From NCBI RefSeq assembly GCF_000194135.1, contig NC_015318.1, forward strand, positions 262,501 to 326,500: 64,000 bases of DNA, read 5' to 3'. The stretch's first letter is position 1. Every line of letters begins with the position of its first letter. Positions 54,648-63,966 of the stretch are shown one piece after another. The DNA comes from Hippea maritima DSM 10411 (lineage in GTDB: Bacteria; Campylobacterota_A; Desulfurellia; Desulfurellales; Hippeaceae). Below the pieces are notes generated by a model. The model did not search any database. It was not told the origin of the DNA and was given only the letters and a program-made list of their open reading frames with translations. The translations under genes were made by a program, and so were the position numbers.

Positions 54648-55385
54648 TTATTCTTTCTGTGAGAAACCCCTAATTAAATCTAGTGGTATGGGGAGTATTG
54701 TAGTTGTATTGTTTTTTGCTGATATTTCATTTAGGGTTTGTAGATAGCGCAGCTGTAATGCTTGCGGATATTCTGATATAATCTGAGCGGCTTCCCTGAG
54801 TTTTTTTGCTGCCTGATACTCACCTTCTGCTGAGATAACTTTGGCCCTTCTGTCTCTTTCTGCCTCAGCCTGTCTTGCCATAGCTCGCTGCATGTCTTGG
54901 GGTAGGTCTATCTGCTTTAGTTCAACCAATGTTACCTTAACCCCCCAGCTATCCGAATGTTTGTCTAAAATTTCTTGAATTTCCGTGTTTATCTTTTCTC
55001 TTTCAGATAAAAGTTTATCGAGTTCAGCCTGACCGCAAATGCTCCTTAGGGTAGTTTGGGATAGCTGCTCAATGGCATAGAAATAGTTGTTTACCTGAAT
55101 AACGCTTTTCACTGGATCTACAACTTTAAAGTAAACAACGGCACTGATTTTTATTGTTACATTGTCTTTGGTTATAACATCTTGAGGTTGAATCTCCACG
55201 GTCATGAGTCTAAGATTTACCTTTGTCATGGAATCTATTATAGGCCATAAGAAGAATATACCTGGACCTTTTGCTCCAATAACTCTTCCTAATCTAAATA
55301 TTACAGCCCTTTCGTATTCTTTTATGACTCTAATAGATGTAAGTAATACGGCTACCACTATTGCTACTAAGACAAAGAAAAACAT
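54648..55385 (-). CDS. Slipin/stomatin-type SPFH (band 7) protein
   Basis: 245 residues. One N-terminal membrane helix (1-17), then [13 protein letters not shown], the SPFH domain, and a coiled-coil [21 protein letters not shown] (in part) with [17 protein letters not shown] at the end. Forms membrane scaffolds, generally with NfeD, which is encoded immediately upstream. Confidence 0.95.
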   Translation of the reverse strand: MFFFVLVAIVVAVLLTSIRVIKEYERAVIFRLGRVIGAKGPGIFFLWPIIDSMTKVNLRLMTVEIQPQDVITKDNVTIKISAVVYFKVVDPVKSVIQVNNYFYAIEQLSQTTLRSICGQAELDKLLSEREKINTEIQEILDKHSDSWGVKVTLVELKQIDLPQDMQRAMARQAEAERDRRAKVISAEGEYQAAKKLREAAQIISEYPQALQLRYLQTLNEISAKNNTTTILPIPLDLIRGFSQKE

Positions 55386-55387
55386 TA

Positions 55388-55828
55388 CTAACTCCTTTTT
55401 ACTGTTAATTTTAAAGAATTTTGAAATACTACCTTAATTTTTTCACCTTTTTTTATGTGTTGATTTGATGTTGCACGCCATATTTCGCCATTGATTTCTA
55501 TTTGACCTTCATTGTGGGGGGTTATTTCTTTTATGCAGAGCCCCTCTTTGCCTATCATAGCGTTTTCACCTATTATGGGTTTCTTTTTATATGCCTTATA
55601 TGCCAGAATAACAGCAATTATGCTTATCGTGGATAGAACTATAAATGATGGTATTGTTATATCCAAAAATAGCTTTGGAATTTGCACATCCATTATAAAA
55701 AGTAGGATCATGCTAAATATGAATGCGGTTATTCCACTAAATGCAAAAATACCTCCACTGTTGATTATGAGTTCTATTATTACAAGCACAAAAGAAAATA
55801 CTATAAGGAATTCAATAAATAGACGCAT
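55388..55828 (-). CDS. NfeD-like membrane protein (short form)
   Basis: 146 residues from ATG 55828 ([11 protein letters not shown]). Four hydrophobic segments, then a C-terminal OB fold ([17 protein letters not shown] and [10 protein letters not shown]). It lacks the ClpP-like protease domain of long NfeD. The frame is open further upstream, but that part overlaps ttuB and ttuA and is rejected. It pairs with the slipin. Confidence 0.85.
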   Translation of the reverse strand: MRLFIEFLIVFSFVLVIIELIINSGGIFAFSGITAFIFSMILLFIMDVQIPKLFLDITIPSFIVLSTISIIAVILAYKAYKKKPIIGENAMIGKEGLCIKEITPHNEGQIEINGEIWRATSNQHIKKGEKIKVVFQNSLKLTVKRS

Positions 55829-55889
55829 CAATTTAAATCTATATAATTTATCTTGAAAATGCAATATTTTATGTTTTAATAGAGGGGCT

Positions 55890-56087
55890 ATGGTTAAGGT
55901 TAGGGTAGAAGGAACGGATAGGTTTGAACTGTTTGAGACACCTATAAGTGTCGGGAAAATTTTAAAGAAACTCGATTTTTTGCCTTTTGAGGTACTTGTC
56001 ATCAATAAAAATAGACTGCTTACAAGGGATATTGTTTTAAGAGATGACGAAGAGATTATATTAAGGGTGGTGTATTCCAAAGGATGA
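55890..56087 (+). CDS. ttuB: TtuB-like ubiquitin-fold sulfur carrier
   Basis: 65 residues, MoaD/ThiS/TtuB fold: VRVEGTDRFELF, SVGKILKKLDF and VINKNRLLTRDIVLRDDEEI. Carries sulfur as a C-terminal thiocarboxylate for TtuA. The tail reads VVYSKG, with a single final Gly instead of the usual Gly-Gly. GAGGGG site; the stop overlaps ttuA (ATGA). Assignment rests mostly on fold and neighbour. Confidence 0.8.
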   Translation: MVKVRVEGTDRFELFETPISVGKILKKLDFLPFEVLVINKNRLLTRDIVLRDDEEIILRVVYSKG

Positions 56088-56968
56088 AGTGTATAAGATG
56101 CAAGAAAGAGGCTGAGGTTGAACTAAAAAGCCATAATGCTGCTTTTTGTAGGGATTGCTTTTTGCTTTTTTTCTATAACCAACTCAATAAAGCTGTAAAG
56201 CAATTTAAGATGTTTGATAAAGAAGATAAGATTCTTATTGCCGTATCGGGCGGAAAAGACAGTATGTCTCTATGGTCGGCTTTGCTTGAGCTTGGCTATA
56301 ATACTACAGCTTTGTTTGTTGATTTAGGGATAGGGGGGTTTAGTGAGCTTGCAAGGAGTAAAGTTGAGGCTTTTTCTGATAGGTTTGATGCCCCTCTTAG
56401 GGTGGTTGAGCTAAAAAAAGAGGGTATTCCTATACCAGAAGTGGTTAAAAAAATAAAAAGGCCTGCATGTGCTGTTTGTGGCAGAATTAAGCGTTATTAT
56501 TTTAATACCGAAGGCTTAAAAGGTGGGTTTGATGTGCTTGCTACCGGACATAACTTGGACGATGAAACATCAAGACTGTTTTCCAATGTTTTACATTGGA
56601 AAATGGAGTATTTAGAGGATCAATCCCCTGTATTGCCTTCTGAGGAAGGTTTATTAAAAAAAGTGAAGCCATTTTTTAGATTAACGGAGTTTGAAATAGC
56701 AGCTTATGCATTTTTTAAAAATATAGATTATTTGACCAGCGGCTGTCCCTTCAGCAAGGGTGCAACATTTTCTACATACAAAAGGCATTTAAATAGGATA
56801 GAGTATGATTCACCTGCAACAAAAATTGACTTTTATCAAGGGTTTTTGAAAAATTTAAGACCACTCTTAAACAAGAAAAACAAAGAGGAGCTCACTCGTT
56901 GCAGGGTTTGTGGGTATCCTACATTTGGTGAGGTTTGTTTTGTTTGTAGACTTAAGGGTCTGGCTTAG
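56084..56968 (+). CDS. ttuA: tRNA U54 2-sulfurtransferase TtuA
   Basis: 294 residues, TtcA/TtuA (CTU1) family. N-terminal zinc finger CIRC...CRDC, PP-loop AVSGGKDSMSL at about 54, cluster cysteines in ACAVCGR and SGCPFSKG for the catalytic 4Fe-4S, and a C-terminal zinc finger CRVCG...CFVC. In Thermus it makes 5-methyl-2-thiouridine at position 54 of tRNA, which stabilises tRNA in heat. The double zinc fingers separate it from TtcA. Confidence 0.92.
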   Translation: MKCIRCKKEAEVELKSHNAAFCRDCFLLFFYNQLNKAVKQFKMFDKEDKILIAVSGGKDSMSLWSALLELGYNTTALFVDLGIGGFSELARSKVEAFSDRFDAPLRVVELKKEGIPIPEVVKKIKRPACAVCGRIKRYYFNTEGLKGGFDVLATGHNLDDETSRLFSNVLHWKMEYLEDQSPVLPSEEGLLKKVKPFFRLTEFEIAAYAFFKNIDYLTSGCPFSKGATFSTYKRHLNRIEYDSPATKIDFYQGFLKNLRPLLNKKNKEELTRCRVCGYPTFGEVCFVCRLKGLA

Positions 56969-58884
56969 TGTTTTACTATAGGGTTTTATTTCCTTTGGCT
57001 ATAGATAGAGGTTTTGTGTACAAAAGCGATAGGCATATAGAGTTAGGCAGCAGGGTTTTGGTTGATTTTAAAGGTAGGCAAAGAATTGGAATTGTTTGGT
57101 CAGATAGCGAAAAACCAGACTACAATGCAAAACCTATATTGGATGTACCAGACGACAAGCCTGTAATAACTAAAGAACTTTTAAATACGCTCAAGTTTTT
57201 TTCATTCTATTTTTTAAGCAAAGAGGGGCTATTTCTAAAAAGTGCCCTTCCTAAAAAGCTTTTTGGAGTCAAAAACGGCATAGATTTAGAAGTAGAAAAC
57301 TCTAACCCTGTTTTTAACAAGCGGCCTTTTGAGTTATCCAAAGAGCAAAAAAACATAATTCAGAGCATAAAACTAAACGAATTTTCGGTAAACCTCATAT
57401 TTGGAGTTACTGGAAGTGGGAAGACGGAAGTTTATTTAAGCTTAATTGAGGAGGTTTTAAAAAACGGCAAAAAATCCGTTGTACTTGTGCCTGAAATTGC
57501 CTTAACCCCTCAATATATAGAGGTCTTTTCCTTTAGGTTTTCTCATGAGTTTTTAAGTATAATTCACTCAAGGCTTACGCCAAAACAGAAATTCGACAAT
57601 TGGCTTGCTTTCAATAAAGGTTTAAAACCTATTTTGATAGGTACTCGTTCTGCAATCTTTTCGAATTTTACAGATGTTGGTTTGGTTGTGGTGGATGAAG
57701 AAAATGATGAGTCGTATAAACAGGATAGCCAGCCGCTTTATAATGCCAAGGATATAGCAATATACAGGGCAAAACAGATAGGAATACCGGTGATTTTGAG
57801 CTCTGCCACTCCTTTGCTTGAGGACTACTACAAGGCCAAGACAGGTAAGTTTAGGCTATTTGAGATGAAAAAACGAGTAGGAAAAACAAAACTTCCCGAT
57901 GTTGAGTTTGTAAGACTTGAATCGGGTGAAATATTTGCTCAAGATACACTTGATGCTATTGAGAACACCCTTAAAAACAACAAGACGGTTGCGGTTCTTA
58001 TAAATAGAAGAGGCTTTTCTAACTACCTGGTCTGCGGTGATTGCGGCTATGTTTTCTTATGTCCCAATTGTAGCGTATCTTTAAAATTTCACAAAAGTGA
58101 GAATACACTCAAATGCCATTGGTGTGACAGCTCTTTTGAAGTATTTGATAAATGTCCCAAATGCGGATCCCCAAATGTTCTTCAGAGGGGCGTAGGTTCT
58201 CAAATGGTGGAGGAGGTTCTAAGTTTAAAATTCCCAGATTCTAAAATTGAAAGGTTTGATAGGGATTCAACCTCAAGAAAGGGCGCATTTGAGAGGATAG
58301 TGAATGATTTAAGGGCTGGCAAGATAGATATACTTATAGGCACGCAGATGTTGTCTAAGGGGCATGATATATCACAGATAGGGCTTGTCGTTGTAGTTGA
58401 TTTTGAGTCTCTTTTTGTGATGCCTGATTTTAGGGCTGAAGAGAGAGCAGTTTCTCTGATTATGCAAACGGCAGGGAGAAGCGGAAGAAAGGAGCCGGGA
58501 AGGGTTATCATTCAACTTTCTTCTGAAGATAATCCGTTTGTTGAGTTTATAAAAAGACACGATTTTAAAGGTTTTGCAGAAGAAGAATTGAAACTTAGAG
58601 AGGCATTGAGTTATCCACCATTTAAAAGGATTATAAGGGTTATCTCTGAATCTACAAGTAAGGAAAAGTCATATGAGCTTATAAATTTCGCCAAAGATAA
58701 ATTAAGCAAAAGACTTAATCTATTAGGCCCATCAAAATGTCCTATATTTAAATTGAGAAACAAATATAGATATCATATAATTATAAAAAGTTTATCTATT
58801 GTAAACGATATATCTTTCATAAAGGAGCAGCTTTATTCAAAAGAGGGTCTCTATTTTGATGTTGACCCTATTAGCTTTTTTTAA
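56968..58884 (+). CDS. priA: Primosomal helicase PriA
   Basis: 638 residues. N-terminal DNA-binding domain, Walker A GVTGSGKTEVY (about 146), Walker B VVVDEENDESYKQD where DEEH is usual, zinc-binding cysteines CGDCGY, CPNC, CHWC and CPKC, and the C-terminal motifs GTQMLSKGHD and QTAGRSGR. Restarts collapsed replication forks. GTG start overlapping the ttuA stop by one base. Confidence 0.95.
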   Translation: MFYYRVLFPLAIDRGFVYKSDRHIELGSRVLVDFKGRQRIGIVWSDSEKPDYNAKPILDVPDDKPVITKELLNTLKFFSFYFLSKEGLFLKSALPKKLFGVKNGIDLEVENSNPVFNKRPFELSKEQKNIIQSIKLNEFSVNLIFGVTGSGKTEVYLSLIEEVLKNGKKSVVLVPEIALTPQYIEVFSFRFSHEFLSIIHSRLTPKQKFDNWLAFNKGLKPILIGTRSAIFSNFTDVGLVVVDEENDESYKQDSQPLYNAKDIAIYRAKQIGIPVILSSATPLLEDYYKAKTGKFRLFEMKKRVGKTKLPDVEFVRLESGEIFAQDTLDAIENTLKNNKTVAVLINRRGFSNYLVCGDCGYVFLCPNCSVSLKFHKSENTLKCHWCDSSFEVFDKCPKCGSPNVLQRGVGSQMVEEVLSLKFPDSKIERFDRDSTSRKGAFERIVNDLRAGKIDILIGTQMLSKGHDISQIGLVVVVDFESLFVMPDFRAEERAVSLIMQTAGRSGRKEPGRVIIQLSSEDNPFVEFIKRHDFKGFAEEELKLREALSYPPFKRIIRVISESTSKEKSYELINFAKDKLSKRLNLLGPSKCPIFKLRNKYRYHIIIKSLSIVNDISFIKEQLYSKEGLYFDVDPISFF

Positions 58885-58890
58885 TATAAT
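58862..58890 (+). promoter_or_regulatory. Promoter of rpsU
   Basis: TTGACC (58862-58867), 17 bases, TATAAT (58885-58890). Embedded in the last codons of priA; the expected start is near 58897, about 30 bases before the rpsU start. Confidence 0.75.
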
Positions 58891-58926
58891 TAAATAAGAT
58901 AAAGAAAAGAAAGCGGGGTGATTTGA

Positions 58927-59127
58927 TTGCCAGGCGTTATTGTTAGAGAAGATGAGAACTTCGAGGAAGCTTTAAAGAGATTCAAGAAACAGTGTGAAAG
59001 GGCTGGTATACTCTCAGAGATTAAAAAGAGGGAGAGATACGAAAAGCCCAGTGAGAGAAGAAAGAAGAAAGCTTTGGCCGCAAGGAAAAAGCTCCTTAAA
59101 CGCCTCAAAATGATGAAAAGGAGGTAG
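58927..59127 (+). CDS. rpsU: 30S ribosomal protein S21
   Basis: 66 residues, TTG start after GGGGTG. Pattern [20 protein letters not shown], then [16 protein letters not shown]21 helps mRNA binding at the 30S platform. Its stop lies within the stem of the following terminator. Confidence 0.95.
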   Translation: MPGVIVREDENFEEALKRFKKQCERAGILSEIKKRERYEKPSERRKKKALAARKKLLKRLKMMKRR

Positions 59128-59149
59128 CAAGCGCTACCTCTTCTTTTTT
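59121..59149 (+). terminator. Intrinsic terminator after rpsU
   Basis: GAGGTAGC (59121-59128), loop of four, GCTACCTC (59133-59140), then TTCTTTTTT. A perfect 8-base-pair GC-containing stem. It includes the rpsU stop and ends 7 bases before the rqcH start. Confidence 0.9.
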
Positions 59150-59156
59150 ATTCTTC

Positions 59157-60752
59157 ATGAATCACTACTTATTCAAATACGCCATAGAGTTATCCAAGAA
59201 GATATTCATAAATAAAAGGCTAAAACAGATAGATTTCCACCCTTTAGGTATTTTTAGCATATCTTTTTTTGATGAGAAACATAGGCTTTTCTTTAGCCTA
59301 TTGCCTCAAAATAGTTTTTTAATGCCATTTGATAGAGTTTTAGGAGAAACTGTAAAGGATGAACTGAACTTCTTTGTATCTTTAAGGAAGAGACTCAAGG
59401 GTTTAAAGCTTGTGAATATTGAGCAGAACTATTCAGAGAGGGTTGCTTATTTTATTTTTGAGGACAAAAGGGGGTTAATGGTTTCTAAGTTTAAGCTTGT
59501 CTTTGAAATTATGGGGCGAAACAGTAATTTAGTTTTACTTAATGGAAATGATATGGTATTACAGGCATACAAGTATTTGGATAACTCCCGACAATTACTT
59601 TCAAAAAAGCCTTATTCTCCGCCGGTTTCAGATATGCCAGATGTTTTGAGGGATGATATAAAAAAGCTCTTGCTTAGATTTAAACACTCTGAGGATATAC
59701 TTGGATTTCCTCTGAATTTAAGAAGAATGATAAAGAATGATAATGAGTTTTTAGCTTTTATAAGAACTGTTAGGGAAGCATTTGATAAAGGTGAGTTTGA
59801 GCTTTATCTGTATCCAAAAAATGAGGTTTACCCTTTTTATTTGCCATACGCTATAAGAAAGCTGGATGTTAGCTTTCTGTATGAGCTTTTTGTTATTAGA
59901 CCTCAAAGGATACGATTTGAGAACTTAAAATCAAACTTAAAAAAGGTATTTACAAGAAGGTTGGGTTCGTTAAACAGAAGACTTAAGAAGGTTGAAGATG
60001 AGCTAAAGAGGGCGGAGAATTACGAGAAGTATAGAATTTATGCTGAAAACCTGTTTGCAAAACCAAATTTGGATGTAGGGTATAGGAACTTTATTGAGCT
60101 TGAGGATTTATATACAAAAAAACCTTTAAAGATTCCGCTAAACCCCAATCTAAATCTATTTGATAATGCCCAGAATTACTACAAAAAATATAAAAAAGCG
60201 AAACATAGTGTTTCCATAGTTAAAGATAGGCTTAAAGAAACCCTTATGGAGATAGATTTTTTAAATCAGCTCATCTTTGATTTAGAAAACGCTACCACAA
60301 TGGATGATTTTGAGGATGTGAAAGAGATAGCATCAAAGGAGGGTGTAGTAAAGCTCTACACTAAAGGCAGGAAAAAAACAAAAAAGGATTATTTGCCCTA
60401 TGAGCATATAAATATTGATGGTTATGATGTGTATATAGGCAAGAACGCCAGAGGCAATGATATTGTTAGCCTGAAGCTTGCCTCCAAAGATGATTTGTGG
60501 TTTCATGCAAAGAACATAGCTTCGGCGCATTTAATATTAAAGACGCCGTCAAAGTTGCAAGATATAGACGATGATGTTAAAATGAAAATTGCACGGATTG
60601 TTGCTTGTAGGAGTAAAGCGAAAAAATCAGAGATGGTGGATGTAGATTATACACTTGCAAAATACGTGAGAAAGCCTAAGCATGCAAAAATGGGAATGGT
60701 AATTTATACAAATTTCAAAACAATAAGGGTAAAGAAGGATGAATGTAGTTGA
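59157..60752 (+). CDS. rqcH: RqcH/NFACT family ribosome quality control protein
   Basis: 531 residues. NFACT-N domain (FEIMGRNSNLVLLN), central coiled coil (about 260-380), and NFACT-R domain (YIGKNARGNDIVSLK, DLWFHAKNIASAH). Bacterial RqcH recruits tRNA-Ala to stalled 50S subunits and adds Ala tails. The usual ELMGRHSN is EIMGRNSN, and the position near the conserved Asp-Arg reads SERVAY. Its ATG has no ribosome site and follows the rpsU terminator by 7 bases. Confidence 0.9.
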   Translation: MNHYLFKYAIELSKKIFINKRLKQIDFHPLGIFSISFFDEKHRLFFSLLPQNSFLMPFDRVLGETVKDELNFFVSLRKRLKGLKLVNIEQNYSERVAYFIFEDKRGLMVSKFKLVFEIMGRNSNLVLLNGNDMVLQAYKYLDNSRQLLSKKPYSPPVSDMPDVLRDDIKKLLLRFKHSEDILGFPLNLRRMIKNDNEFLAFIRTVREAFDKGEFELYLYPKNEVYPFYLPYAIRKLDVSFLYELFVIRPQRIRFENLKSNLKKVFTRRLGSLNRRLKKVEDELKRAENYEKYRIYAENLFAKPNLDVGYRNFIELEDLYTKKPLKIPLNPNLNLFDNAQNYYKKYKKAKHSVSIVKDRLKETLMEIDFLNQLIFDLENATTMDDFEDVKEIASKEGVVKLYTKGRKKTKKDYLPYEHINIDGYDVYIGKNARGNDIVSLKLASKDDLWFHAKNIASAHLILKTPSKLQDIDDDVKMKIARIVACRSKAKKSEMVDVDYTLAKYVRKPKHAKMGMVIYTNFKTIRVKKDECS

Positions 60753-61257
60753 TATAGCATTAGGTCTTTTTATACTTGTCTTGGCTGTTAGAGGTCTTAT
60801 AAGAGGGCTTATAAAAGAGGTTTTTGGTTTAGCAGCTCTGTTTGGCGGTGTTTTTGGTGCTCATGTGTTCGGTAGAGGTTTTGGCAGCTATATAGTTCAT
60901 ACAATTTCGGTATCACCCGTTGTTGCCTACGGCTTTGCATTTTTCTCTGTTTTTTTATTTATTTATCTAATTTTGATATTCTTGGGCTATATACTTTCTT
61001 CTATGGCAAAGAAGATAGAGCTTGGTGGTCTTGATATGTTTTTTGGTTTTGTATTTGGTGCGTTTAAAGGATTGCTTATAATAGCAGTTGTTGCATTTGT
61101 TTTAGATACCTTTCCTTCTTTTAGGGAATTATCAATACAAATGAAGAGGGGTTCGTATATTTATGCATTTGTTGATAAGAGGTTGGATAATATTGAGATG
61201 GTTAGACTCATAAATAGACTTAAAAATCAGAAAATTATCAAGAAGTCAGGGGGCTAA
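60739..61257 (+). CDS. CvpA family membrane protein
   Basis: 172 residues, four membrane helices (about 1-20, 28-45, 60-85, 100-120). VVDIALGLFILVLAVRGLIRG and GGLDMFFGFVFGAFKGLLI (in part) are CvpA-like. Linked in other bacteria to colicin V export and envelope maintenance. Overlaps rqcH by 14 bases. Confidence 0.9.
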   Translation: MNVVDIALGLFILVLAVRGLIRGLIKEVFGLAALFGGVFGAHVFGRGFGSYIVHTISVSPVVAYGFAFFSVFLFIYLILIFLGYILSSMAKKIELGGLDMFFGFVFGAFKGLLIIAVVAFVLDTFPSFRELSIQMKRGSYIYAFVDKRLDNIEMVRLINRLKNQKIIKKSGG

Positions 61258-61259
61258 AA

Positions 61260-62630
61260 ATGAGAAAGGGTAGGGTTTTAGCATTCTTACTCCTAATTAT
61301 AGCTATTGTTTATGGTATATATCAATATACGCCTTTGATTAGAGGAAATGGGATATCCATTGTAGTTGATAGCCCGAAAGCCTATTATTCACCCAATAAA
61401 GAGATATCAATACATGTAAATGACAGATACGCCGGTATAAAATCTATAAAAGTTAAAATAATCTCTTTGAATACAGATGTTGTGCTTTTTGAGAAGAGGT
61501 TTTCAGATCCTTTTGTTAGGAGTTTTAACCTAAATTTTAAAGCTAACAAAGTTGTTCCAGAAGGGAAGGCTACATTCGTTGTAGAGATTGAAGATTACAG
61601 TAAGTCTAACTATTTAAATGGATTTACAAAGCGTATTTCTTTTCCTGTTGTGGTTGATTCAACGCCGCCTAAAGTAATACTCTTAAGCGGCACTGGCAGG
61701 ATAAGTGTAGGTGGAACGGCTTTGGCTGTTTTCTATGTGAATGATGTAAATCTGTCGAATATATATCTTGGTGTTAGGCACGATGGTGTATTGGATAAAT
61801 TCAAAGCCTACAGAGCCGATAAAGTATTCTCAAATCCCCATGTATATATGAGTTTTTTTACCTACAGACTTTCAAAGGTTAAGGATTATTCAACGGATAT
61901 ATACGCTACAGATAAGGCGGGCAATATATCAGTTGTGCATATACCAGTATATTACAATTCAAAGCCCATAAGAAAAAGCAAGATTAAAATAACAGATGGC
62001 TTTATAAAAACAAAAGTTTGGACTATACTCCAGAGGGAGGGCTTATCCAAAAAAGAAACGTTGCTTGGAGATTTCCTATTAGTTAACGATGTTGTTAGAG
62101 CTAAGAACGCAGCAAAAATAAAACAGATTTGCTCTTCTTCTCAATCCAAATTTCTATGGAAGGGTAGGTTTGAGCAGCTTAAAGATTCGAAGGTCACTGC
62201 TACATTTAACGATAAAAGGCTCTATTATTACAATGGTAAACTTGTAGATGTTAAATATCATAAAGGATACGATTTAGCAAGCATAAGGAATGCAAGGGTT
62301 AACGCAGCCAATTCCGGCAGGGTTGTGTTTGAAGGGTATTTAGGTGTCTATGGTAACGCCATGCTTATAGATCACGGTTTTGGTGTATTTAGCCTATATG
62401 GGCATTTGCAAACATTCCTTGTTAAAGAGGGTTCTTATGTGAGGAAAGGGCAATATGTGGCTATTACAGATACTACTGGTTTGGCGGGTGGAGATCATCT
62501 TCATTTTGATATAGTTGTAGATGGCTACTACGTTAATCCTATTGAGTGGTGGGATAGGAATTGGATAAAAACCCACATTTATAAAGTTATAGATGAATCC
62601 AGAACACGCCTGTCTTTAATAAATCAATAG
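61260..62630 (+). CDS. M23 family (LytM-type) metallopeptidase
   Basis: 456 residues. One N-terminal membrane anchor (about 7-24), a long beta-rich periplasmic region (about 30-330), then the peptidase domain: zinc His and Asp in HKGYDLA, GHL, and HLHF near 415. Cleaves or regulates peptidoglycan cross-links; active-site residues appear intact. Starts 2 bases after cvpA. Confidence 0.92.
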   Translation: MRKGRVLAFLLLIIAIVYGIYQYTPLIRGNGISIVVDSPKAYYSPNKEISIHVNDRYAGIKSIKVKIISLNTDVVLFEKRFSDPFVRSFNLNFKANKVVPEGKATFVVEIEDYSKSNYLNGFTKRISFPVVVDSTPPKVILLSGTGRISVGGTALAVFYVNDVNLSNIYLGVRHDGVLDKFKAYRADKVFSNPHVYMSFFTYRLSKVKDYSTDIYATDKAGNISVVHIPVYYNSKPIRKSKIKITDGFIKTKVWTILQREGLSKKETLLGDFLLVNDVVRAKNAAKIKQICSSSQSKFLWKGRFEQLKDSKVTATFNDKRLYYYNGKLVDVKYHKGYDLASIRNARVNAANSGRVVFEGYLGVYGNAMLIDHGFGVFSLYGHLQTFLVKEGSYVRKGQYVAITDTTGLAGGDHLHFDIVVDGYYVNPIEWWDRNWIKTHIYKVIDESRTRLSLINQ

Positions 62631-62637
62631 TAACGAC

Positions 62638-63966
62638 GTGTTCAAGAGGGTAGATCCTACCAAAGAACCGCTTCTTAGAAGTATAGTTTTTCTATCTATA
62701 CCTATGATGTTGGAGATGGCGGCTCAGAATCTCTTCAATCTTGTAGATACTTATTTTGTTTCAAGGATTTCATATTTGGCTATAGGAGCCTTGGTTAGCT
62801 CAAGTATAATTATGATGGTTTTATATTCAATTTCTATAGGTATATCTACAGCTTGCGGCATATTTGTGTCCTATTTTTGGGGGGCGAAAAAATTTAGTAG
62901 GGCTTATTTTTTTTATTCTAACACATTTAGTTTTATTGTTGCTCTGTCTATTATTTTGATAGCTATTTTTTATGCTTTTTTAAGTAGGATTATTTCTTTG
63001 GTTGGGCTTGAAGGCATGGTATATTCTTATGCCTATCAATATTTGTCCATAGCTGTTCTGGGTCTTGGGTTTAATTTTTTGTTTAGTTTGAATAACTCTT
63101 CATTGCGCTCTATTTCTATGCCCTCTTTGGCTTTAACAGTAATGGTTCTGGCTAATAGTTTGAATGCTGCTTTGGATCCGCTTTTTATTTTTTATCTCAA
63201 AATGGGTATAAAGGGTGCCGCTCTTTCTACTGTTGTTTCAATTTTTATTGGGTTAATTTTTCAATATTATCTACTTTTTTCTAAAGGGTTTTATATAGCG
63301 TTTAGAATTAGATTAAGGGTTATAAAAAAAATTATAAAAAAAGGTGTTTATGCTAGTTTGCATCTATTTTTCAGAATAATAAGCATGCTTGTCTTGATAA
63401 AAATAATAGGCTCAATATCCCAGATTGCAATATCCGGTTATTCTGTTGTTATAAGGGTTTATCAGGTTTTACTATTTCTGGTTTTTGGGTTAGCAAATGC
63501 ATCCTTTGTGGTTGTTGGACAGAATTTTGGCGCAAAAAATATAGAAAGAATCAAAAAGGCTCCTTGGTATGCAATAACATTTGCCCTTGTGTTTGTAGGG
63601 ATTTTAAACGTTGTTCTTTATTTGAATGGGGATTTTTTGCTGTCTTTGTTTGTTAAAGATTCAACGGTTTTTGCCATTTGTAAAGATGTTTTGTTTTTTT
63701 ATTTTATAAGTTATCCGTTTGTTATAGCTTCAACTATAGCATCTCGTTCTTCCATGGCATTGCACGATACAAAAAGGCCGAGTATGGTAAATTTATTCAA
63801 TTTATGGTTTTTCCTTATTCCGCTTGCTTATGTTTTGTCTAGATTTTATTCTGTACATGGGATATGGATGGCTATTGCTATATCAAATTTCACAGCTTTT
63901 GTTGCAAATACAATTTTGCTAAAGTTAAATATAAAAAGGGCAATCTATGAGATTTCTAAGAGCTAA
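62638..63966 (+). CDS. MATE family multidrug/cation antiporter
   Basis: 442 residues, twelve expected membrane helices in two halves. PMMLEMAAQNLFNLVDTYFV and AAQNLFNLVDT are the typical first helix; GAALSTVVS and VVGQNFGAKN mark the repeats. Exports drugs or metabolites by Na+ or H+ exchange. GTG start without a good ribosome site, so probably coupled to the M23 gene. Confidence 0.9.
   Translation: MFKRVDPTKEPLLRSIVFLSIPMMLEMAAQNLFNLVDTYFVSRISYLAIGALVSSSIIMMVLYSISIGISTACGIFVSYFWGAKKFSRAYFFYSNTFSFIVALSIILIAIFYAFLSRIISLVGLEGMVYSYAYQYLSIAVLGLGFNFLFSLNNSSLRSISMPSLALTVMVLANSLNAALDPLFIFYLKMGIKGAALSTVVSIFIGLIFQYYLLFSKGFYIAFRIRLRVIKKIIKKGVYASLHLFFRIISMLVLIKIIGSISQIAISGYSVVIRVYQVLLFLVFGLANASFVVVGQNFGAKNIERIKKAPWYAITFALVFVGILNVVLYLNGDFLLSLFVKDSTVFAICKDVLFFYFISYPFVIASTIASRSSMALHDTKRPSMVNLFNLWFFLIPLAYVLSRFYSVHGIWMAIAISNFTAFVANTILLKLNIKRAIYEISKS

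Noticed and set aside
55829-56080. Upstream extension of the NfeD frame
   Set aside because: It overlaps two plus-strand genes (ttuB, ttuA), its residues do not look like NfeD, and the family-like protein begins at Met 55828.
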